DNA from: Streptomyces barkulensis
Lineage (GTDB): Bacteria; Actinomycetota; Actinomycetes; Streptomycetales; Streptomycetaceae
Assembly: GCF_002843305.1 (NCBI RefSeq)
Contig: NZ_PGSG01000041.1
Location: forward strand, 30,209-94,208
Length of the DNA: 64,000 bases
Direction of reading: 5' to 3'
Shown here: positions 58,977 to 64,000 of the stretch, piece after piece
Layout: every line of letters begins with the position of its first letter
Position numbering within the stretch: the first letter of the stretch is position 1
The notes under the pieces: model-generated
Database searches by the model: none
What the model saw: the letters and a program-made list of their open reading frames with translations, nothing else
What the model was told of the DNA's origin: nothing
Program-made: the position numbers and the translations under genes

Positions 58977-59408
58977 ATGGCCAGTGAATCCCGGCGGGAC
59001 CCCGGACACCCGGACGACGCGTACCTCGCCTTCTGGCGGGAGCGGCATCTGTGCACCCTGACCACGCTCCGCCCCGACGGCACCCCCCACGTGGTGCCCG
59101 TCGGGGTCACCTACGACCCCGGGGCCGCTCTGGCACGGGTCATCACCCGCCGCACCAGCGCCAAGGTCGCCAACGTCCTGGCCGCCGCGGACCGCCCCGG
59201 GGGCGCCCGGGCCGCCGTCTGCCAGGTGGACCGGGGGCGCTGGGCCACCCTGGAGGGCGTCGCGTCGGTACGCACCGACGCCGAGGCGATCGCGGACGCG
59301 GTCGCCCGCTACGCCGAGCGGTACGGACGCACCCCCGCGCCCAACCCGGAGCGGGTGCTGATCGAGATCGCCCTGGACCGGGCGATGGGCACCGTCCGGC
59401 CCCTCTGA
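58977..59408 (+). CDS. PPOX-class F420/FMN-dependent oxidoreductase family protein
   Basis: 143 residues with a split-barrel flavin fold. ATG 58977 closely follows CCGGAGC. Motifs: HLCTLTTLRPDGTPHVVPVG, then ALARVITRRTSAKVANVL and ARAAVCQVDRGRWATLEGVA, as in the F420-dependent PPOX group. It begins just beside the clpB HAIR operator, so it may be heat induced as well (inference). Substrate unknown. Confidence 0.85.
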   Translation: MASESRRDPGHPDDAYLAFWRERHLCTLTTLRPDGTPHVVPVGVTYDPGAALARVITRRTSAKVANVLAAADRPGGARAAVCQVDRGRWATLEGVASVRTDAEAIADAVARYAERYGRTPAPNPERVLIEIALDRAMGTVRPL

Positions 59409-59611
59409 CCCGTCCGATCCCTCTGACCCGTCCGGCCCCTTCGCCCCGCACCCGTACCCCGCCGCCCGCGCCCGCACGCTGACCCGCGTACGGCAGGACG
59501 CCGCCCCGCCCGGTCGCACATCGGGCGGGACGGCGTCGGCTCGTGGGACGGCCGGTCGGCCGGTCGGCCGGTCGGGCGCGGATCAGACGGATCCCTCAGG
59601 CCCCGCGCGGC

Positions 59612-60472
59612 TCAGCCGCCGGACCCGCCCGCCGCCCGGAGCAGCCGGCGCGCCTCGGCCGGGAAGGGGCGGCCCAGCACCCGGCCCCGGTCGTCGCCGA
59701 CCGACATCACGGCCACCACCGTGCCGGACTGGCTCGCGGCGTCGTAATCCCGCAGCCACGGCCCGCCGCTGGAGCCCTGGGTCAGGTCGCAGGACTCCAG
59801 CAGCAGTCCGCCCACGTTCGGCTGCTGGGTGTCCCGCTCGGTCAGCAGGGTGGGCGTGCCCGCGCAGTGGGCGAGCGTCTCGCCGTCGTACGGCTCGGCC
59901 GCCGGGTAGCCGAGGGCCACGGTGCGCTCGGCCGGCTCGACGGGCTCGAAGTCCAGCCGGTTGGCGCCGACCGTCTCCTGCAGCGTCCGCCCGTCCTTCT
60001 TCTCCACCTTCAGGAAGGCGTAGTCGTACGGCAGGGCCTGCGGCAGCTTCCCCCGCTTCCAGGCGGACTCCAGGTGCACCGACTCCACCCGCCAGCCGGC
60101 CCGGGCGGCGTTCGCGGTGCCGTGGCGGTCGTAGGCGGGGACGAACCAGGCCTGCTTCCAGCGGGCCTCGCCGGGGTTGTGGACGCAGTGCGCGGCGGTG
60201 ACGACGACGCTTCCGTTGGGGGCGTCCACGACGGCGCCGGAGCAGGCCAGCAGTTGTCCGTCCGGATAGGTCCCGATGAGCTTCCCGACGGTCCGCACGG
60301 TACCGCCGGGCCAGGGGGCCCGGGGGGTGCCGGCCCCGTCGGCCGTTGTGCGAACGGCCGCGGCGCCGGACACCGGGTCGACCGCGGGAACGCCCAGGGG
60401 AGCGGCCCCCAGCAACGCGGCGGAGGTCGTGACGGTCACGAACGCGGCTATGACGGCACGTATCCTGTCCAT
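59612..60472 (-). CDS. Secreted trypsin-like serine protease
   Basis: 286 residues. Signal peptide: MDRIRAVIAAFVTVTTSAAL with an AXA-like cut. Catalytic triad: His in VVTAAHCVHNPG, Asp in LPYDYAFLKVEK, Ser in LTQGSSGGPWLRD, plus disulfide cysteines (LACSGAVV, AHCAGTP, LESCDL). ATG 60472 follows GAGGGC; ATG 60496 is a weaker alternative. It resembles V8-like/trypsin-like Streptomyces exoproteases. Substrate unknown; not obviously tied to the heat-shock genes. Confidence 0.88.
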   Translation of the reverse strand: MDRIRAVIAAFVTVTTSAALLGAAPLGVPAVDPVSGAAAVRTTADGAGTPRAPWPGGTVRTVGKLIGTYPDGQLLACSGAVVDAPNGSVVVTAAHCVHNPGEARWKQAWFVPAYDRHGTANAARAGWRVESVHLESAWKRGKLPQALPYDYAFLKVEKKDGRTLQETVGANRLDFEPVEPAERTVALGYPAAEPYDGETLAHCAGTPTLLTERDTQQPNVGGLLLESCDLTQGSSGGPWLRDYDAASQSGTVVAVMSVGDDRGRVLGRPFPAEARRLLRAAGGSGG

Positions 60473-60728
60473 GCCCTCACGCTGCGCCCCTCCCATCCCG
60501 GCATGCCATCCGCACACCGCCGGACGGGTGGCGCGAGGCGTCCGTTCGGGCGGACCCGGACGGACGCATGTGTACGCCGGACGGCCCCACACCGGCCCCA
60601 CACCGGGCCCGCAGCGAGCCCGGCCGGACCGCGACGGCTATCCGGCCCGGTCGGCAGCCCGGCCCGGCCGGAAGCAGGCCCCAGGGGTGCCGGGGGCGGT
60701 GCGGGCCCGGCGTACCGCGGAGTGGGGG

Positions 60729-61205
60729 TCAGTCGGCGGAGCGCTGAGGCCGCCAGACCACCAGGGCGCTGGACTGCCGCACATCGTGGTAGGGCACCAG
60801 ATCACGGCGGTAGGAGGCGTGCACCTGCGCCTCGCGCTGGCGCATGGCCACCGCCGCGCCCTCCACCGCCTGCTGAAGCTCGGTCACCTTGGCCTGGAGG
60901 GCCGCGACCTGGTTCTCCAGCTCGATGATGCGCTTGATGCCCGCGAGGTTGATGCCCTCGTCCTGCGACAGCCGCTGCACCTGGCGCAGGAGCTGGATGT
61001 CCCGCGCCGAGTAGCGGCGGCCGCGCCCGGCGGTGCGGTCGGGGGAGACGAGACCGAGCCGGTCGTACTGCCGCAGTGTCTGCGGGTGGAGCCCGGAGAG
61101 CTGCGCCGCGACGGAGATGACGTAGACCGGTGACTCGTCCGTCAGCTCGTACGGGTTGGTGCGCCCCCGCCCCTGGCCCTGTCGTCCGCGGCCGTAGCCG
61201 TCCAT
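60729..61205 (-). CDS. hspR: Heat-shock repressor HspR
   Basis: 158-residue MerR-type regulator. HTH: VYVISVAAQLSGLHPQTLRQ, wing GLVSPDRTAGRGRRYSARDI, then a leucine-rich coiled coil (IIELENQVAALQAKVTELQQ). It binds HAIR sites with DnaK as corepressor and releases when DnaK is titrated by unfolded protein. Last gene of dnaK-grpE-dnaJ-hspR with a 5-bp gap after dnaJ, forming the autoregulatory loop. The basic, Gly/Gln-rich N-terminus is species-variable. Confidence 0.96.
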   Translation of the reverse strand: MDGYGRGRQGQGRGRTNPYELTDESPVYVISVAAQLSGLHPQTLRQYDRLGLVSPDRTAGRGRRYSARDIQLLRQVQRLSQDEGINLAGIKRIIELENQVAALQAKVTELQQAVEGAAVAMRQREAQVHASYRRDLVPYHDVRQSSALVVWRPQRSAD

Positions 61206-61210
61206 ATCGG

Positions 61211-62395
61211 TCAGTCTCCCTTCGCGGCCTTGAACAGCGCCGCCCGCGGGTCCTCGCCCGCGGTCGCGTCACGGTAGGACTCCAGCAGGTCCCTCGCCTT
61301 GTCGCTCAGCTCCCTCGGGACCGTCACCTCTATGGTGACCAACAGATCGCCCCTGGTGCCATCCTTGCGCACCGCTCCTTTTCCGCGGGCGCGCATCGTC
61401 CGGCCGCCCGGCGTGCCGGCCGGAAGCCTCAGGGTGACCGGCGGGCCGCCCAGGGTGGGCACCTTGATCTCGCCGCCGAGCGCCGCCTCCGTGAAGGTGA
61501 CGGGCACGGTGACGGTCAGGTTGTCGCCCTTGCGGCCGAACACCGGGTGCGGTTCGACGTGCACCACGACGTACAGATCGCCGTTCGGGCCGCCGCGCTC
61601 GCCCGGCGCGCCCTTGCCGCGCAGCCGGATGCGCTGCCCGTCGGAGACTCCGGCGGGGATGCGGACCTGCATGGTGCGCGAGCTGGTGGCCCGGCCGCTG
61701 CCCTTGCAGACCTCGCACGGGTCCTGGGCGATCAGGCCCCGGCCCTTGCAGTCCACGCACGGGTCGGTGAGCGAGAACCCGCCCCCGCCGCCGCGGCTGA
61801 CCTGGCCGGTGCCGACGCAGGTCGGGCAGACCCTGGGGGTGCCGTTCTTGTCGCCGGTGCCCGCGCAGGCCTTGCACGCCGCCGAGCTGGACATCCGCAG
61901 CGGGACCGTGGCCCCGTCCACCGCCTCGGTGAAGCTGAGCGTCACCTCGGACTCGACGTCCTGGCCGCGGCGCGGCTGGGTGCGCGTGCCCGCGCCGCCG
62001 CCCCGGCCGAACAGCCCGCCGAAGACGTCCCCGAGGCCGCCGCCGAAGCCGCCCGCCCCGGGGGCGCCGCCGCCCTGGGCGCCCCCGAAGAGGTCGCCCA
62101 GGTCGAAGTTGAAGCCGCCGGGGCCGCCCGCCCCCGGGCCGGCGCGGAAACCGCCGGCGCCGAAGAGCGCGCGGGCCTCGTCGTACTCCTTGCGGCGCTT
62201 GGGATCGCCCAGGACGTCATGGGCCTCGGAGACCTCCTTGAAGCGCTCCTCGGCCCGGGCGTCGCCCTTGTTGGCGTCCGGGTGGAACTCGCGGGCGAGC
62301 TTCCGGTACGCCTTCTTGATCTCCGCCTCGGTGGCGTCCTTGGGGACGCCGAGGACCTTGTAGTAGTCCTTCTCCACGAAGTCCTTGGTACTCAT
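61211..62395 (-). CDS. dnaJ: Chaperone DnaJ (operon copy)
   Basis: 394-residue Hsp40 cochaperone. J domain with HPDANKGD; Gly/Phe-rich linker (GGFRAGPGAGGPGGFNF, FGGGLGDVFGGLFGRG); zinc-finger region with four CxxC.GxG motifs (CKACAGTG, CPTCVGTG, CVDCKGRG, CEVCKGSG); C-terminal substrate domain. It stimulates DnaK ATPase. Usual actinobacterial DnaJ1 size. 33 bp after grpE. Confidence 0.97.
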   Translation of the reverse strand: MSTKDFVEKDYYKVLGVPKDATEAEIKKAYRKLAREFHPDANKGDARAEERFKEVSEAHDVLGDPKRRKEYDEARALFGAGGFRAGPGAGGPGGFNFDLGDLFGGAQGGGAPGAGGFGGGLGDVFGGLFGRGGGAGTRTQPRRGQDVESEVTLSFTEAVDGATVPLRMSSSAACKACAGTGDKNGTPRVCPTCVGTGQVSRGGGGGFSLTDPCVDCKGRGLIAQDPCEVCKGSGRATSSRTMQVRIPAGVSDGQRIRLRGKGAPGERGGPNGDLYVVVHVEPHPVFGRKGDNLTVTVPVTFTEAALGGEIKVPTLGGPPVTLRLPAGTPGGRTMRARGKGAVRKDGTRGDLLVTIEVTVPRELSDKARDLLESYRDATAGEDPRAALFKAAKGD

Positions 62396-62428
62396 CCCCG
62401 GCGTCCCTCCTCCCGGTCTTCCCTCGCG

Positions 62429-63117
62429 TCAGCCCTGCTCGGGGCCACCGCTCTCCTCATCAGCTGCCGTCTCCGCCTGCTGGTCCTCGCCCTTGCCGGG
62501 CTGCGCGCCCGGCTGGGGCTCGGCGACACCGACCCGCGCGGGCCGGATGGTGCGCTCGCCGATGCGATACCCCGGCTGCAGGATCTGCACGCACGTCGTC
62601 TCGGTGACGTCGGGCGAGTACGAGTGCATCAGGGCCTCGTGCACCGTCGGGTCGAACGCCTCGCCCTCCTTGCCGAACTGCTGCAGGCCCATCTTCGCCA
62701 CGACCGTCTCCAGCGACTCGGCCACCGACTTGAAGCCGCCGACCAGCTCGCCATGGTCCCGGGCGCGGCCGATGTCGTCGAGCACCGGCAGCAGCTCGGT
62801 GAGCACGTTGGCGATCGCGACCTCCTTGACCGCCACCCGGTCCCGCTCGACCCGGCGGCGGTAGTTGGAGAACTCCGCCTGGAGCCGCTGCAGGTCCTGG
62901 GTGCGCTCGTTCAGCGCGGTGCGGGTCTGGTCGAGCTGGGCGGTCAGCGCCGCCACCCGCTCGGCGTCCCCGGACGCCCCGGGCGTCCCGGGGCCCGCCT
63001 CCGGGGCCGCCTCCTCGGCGGCTCCGGAGGCCTGTGCCGCGTCACCGGGCTGCTCGCCCGGCTTGCCCGGCTCGGCGGGGACGTCGGGCTCCTGCTCGAA
63101 ACCCGGGGTCTCCTCCG

Positions 63118-63121
<4 letters not shown>
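62429..63121 (-). CDS. grpE: Nucleotide exchange factor GrpE
   Basis: 230 residues. Long coiled coil ([20 protein letters not shown]) then the conserved [15 protein letters not shown] and [12 protein letters not shown] beta domain. The Gly/Pro/Ala/Glu-rich N-terminal 60 residues and the C-terminal tail are disordered. GTG start lies in the dnaK stop region (4-bp overlap), so translation is coupled. Confidence 0.96.

Positions 63122-64000
<879 letters not shown>

Noticed and set aside
59548..59575. GGCCGGTC tandem repeats before the protease terminator
   Set aside because: Tiny low-complexity run with no sign of function.

Overview
This window is chromosomal DNA from a high-GC actinomycete, almost certainly a Streptomyces. 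The evidence is the very high GC with strongly G/C-biased third codon positions, the developmental regulator BldC, an Lsr2-like nucleoid protein, a valine/leucine dehydrogenase of the Streptomyces Vdh type, a Streptomyces parS site, and an hspR-regulated dnaK-grpE-dnaJ-hspR / clpB heat-shock region. I see no insertion sequence, prophage, CRISPR array, rRNA operon or secondary-metabolite cluster; this looks like core chromosome, probably in the general origin region.

Layout. 1-8.4 kb: 3' end of an HrpA helicase, tRNA-Asp, a small DUF6274-like gene, bldC, a conserved hypothetical, vdh and a DUF3073 gene. 8.4-17 kb: a mostly minus-strand purine block (purM, purF, two unrelated genes, purL, purQ, purS). 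17-22 kb: an Lsr2-like gene, tRNA-Gly(TCC), and a four-gene ABC exporter/two-component module bracketed by two tRNA-Gly(GCC) copies. 22-28 kb: purC, an N,N-dimethylformamidase-large-subunit-like protein, a degenerate M48-peptidase-like membrane protein, purD. 28-32 kb: a SLATT-like membrane protein, a conserved hypothetical with a GntR regulator, and a DJ-1/PfpI-MarR pair behind a tandem inverted-repeat operator. 32-43 kb: purA, a degenerate diacylglycerol-kinase-like protein, a GbsR/MarR-ABC exporter cassette, a secreted protein, a Ser/Thr kinase-DUF4328 fusion and a two-component system. 43-46 kb: a tryptophan-to-anthranilate kynurenine operon (tryptophan dioxygenase, kynureninase, formamidase-like hydrolase). 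46-56 kb: DUF3151, fba, a perfect parS site, pyrE, aldose epimerase, an SRPBCC-like protein, a membrane spermidine-synthase homologue, DUF2617, two tiny Gly/Cys-tailed membrane proteins, an aminotransferase and a YbjN-family protein. 56-64 kb: clpB behind a HAIR (HspR) operator, a PPOX protein, a secreted trypsin-like protease, and hspR-dnaJ-grpE-dnaK (dnaK cut by the right edge).

How it works together. Eight purine-biosynthesis genes (purM, F, L, Q, S, C, D, A) lie within 25 kb, all on the minus strand but broken up by unrelated genes. From recollection of S. coelicolor gene order, 1-28 kb matches the bldC-to-purD region read backwards and 32-64 kb matches the purA-to-dnaK region read forwards, so the purD/purA neighbourhood (about 28-32 kb) looks like an inversion junction relative to that species. 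Most transcription units end in long, perfect GC-rich hairpins without a strong U-tract. No completely new system could be proven; the best leads are the tRNA-flanked exporter/TCS module, the SLATT-like orphan, the tandem operator of the DJ-1/MarR pair, parS embedded in a longer palindrome, and the paired Gly/Cys-tail membrane peptides.
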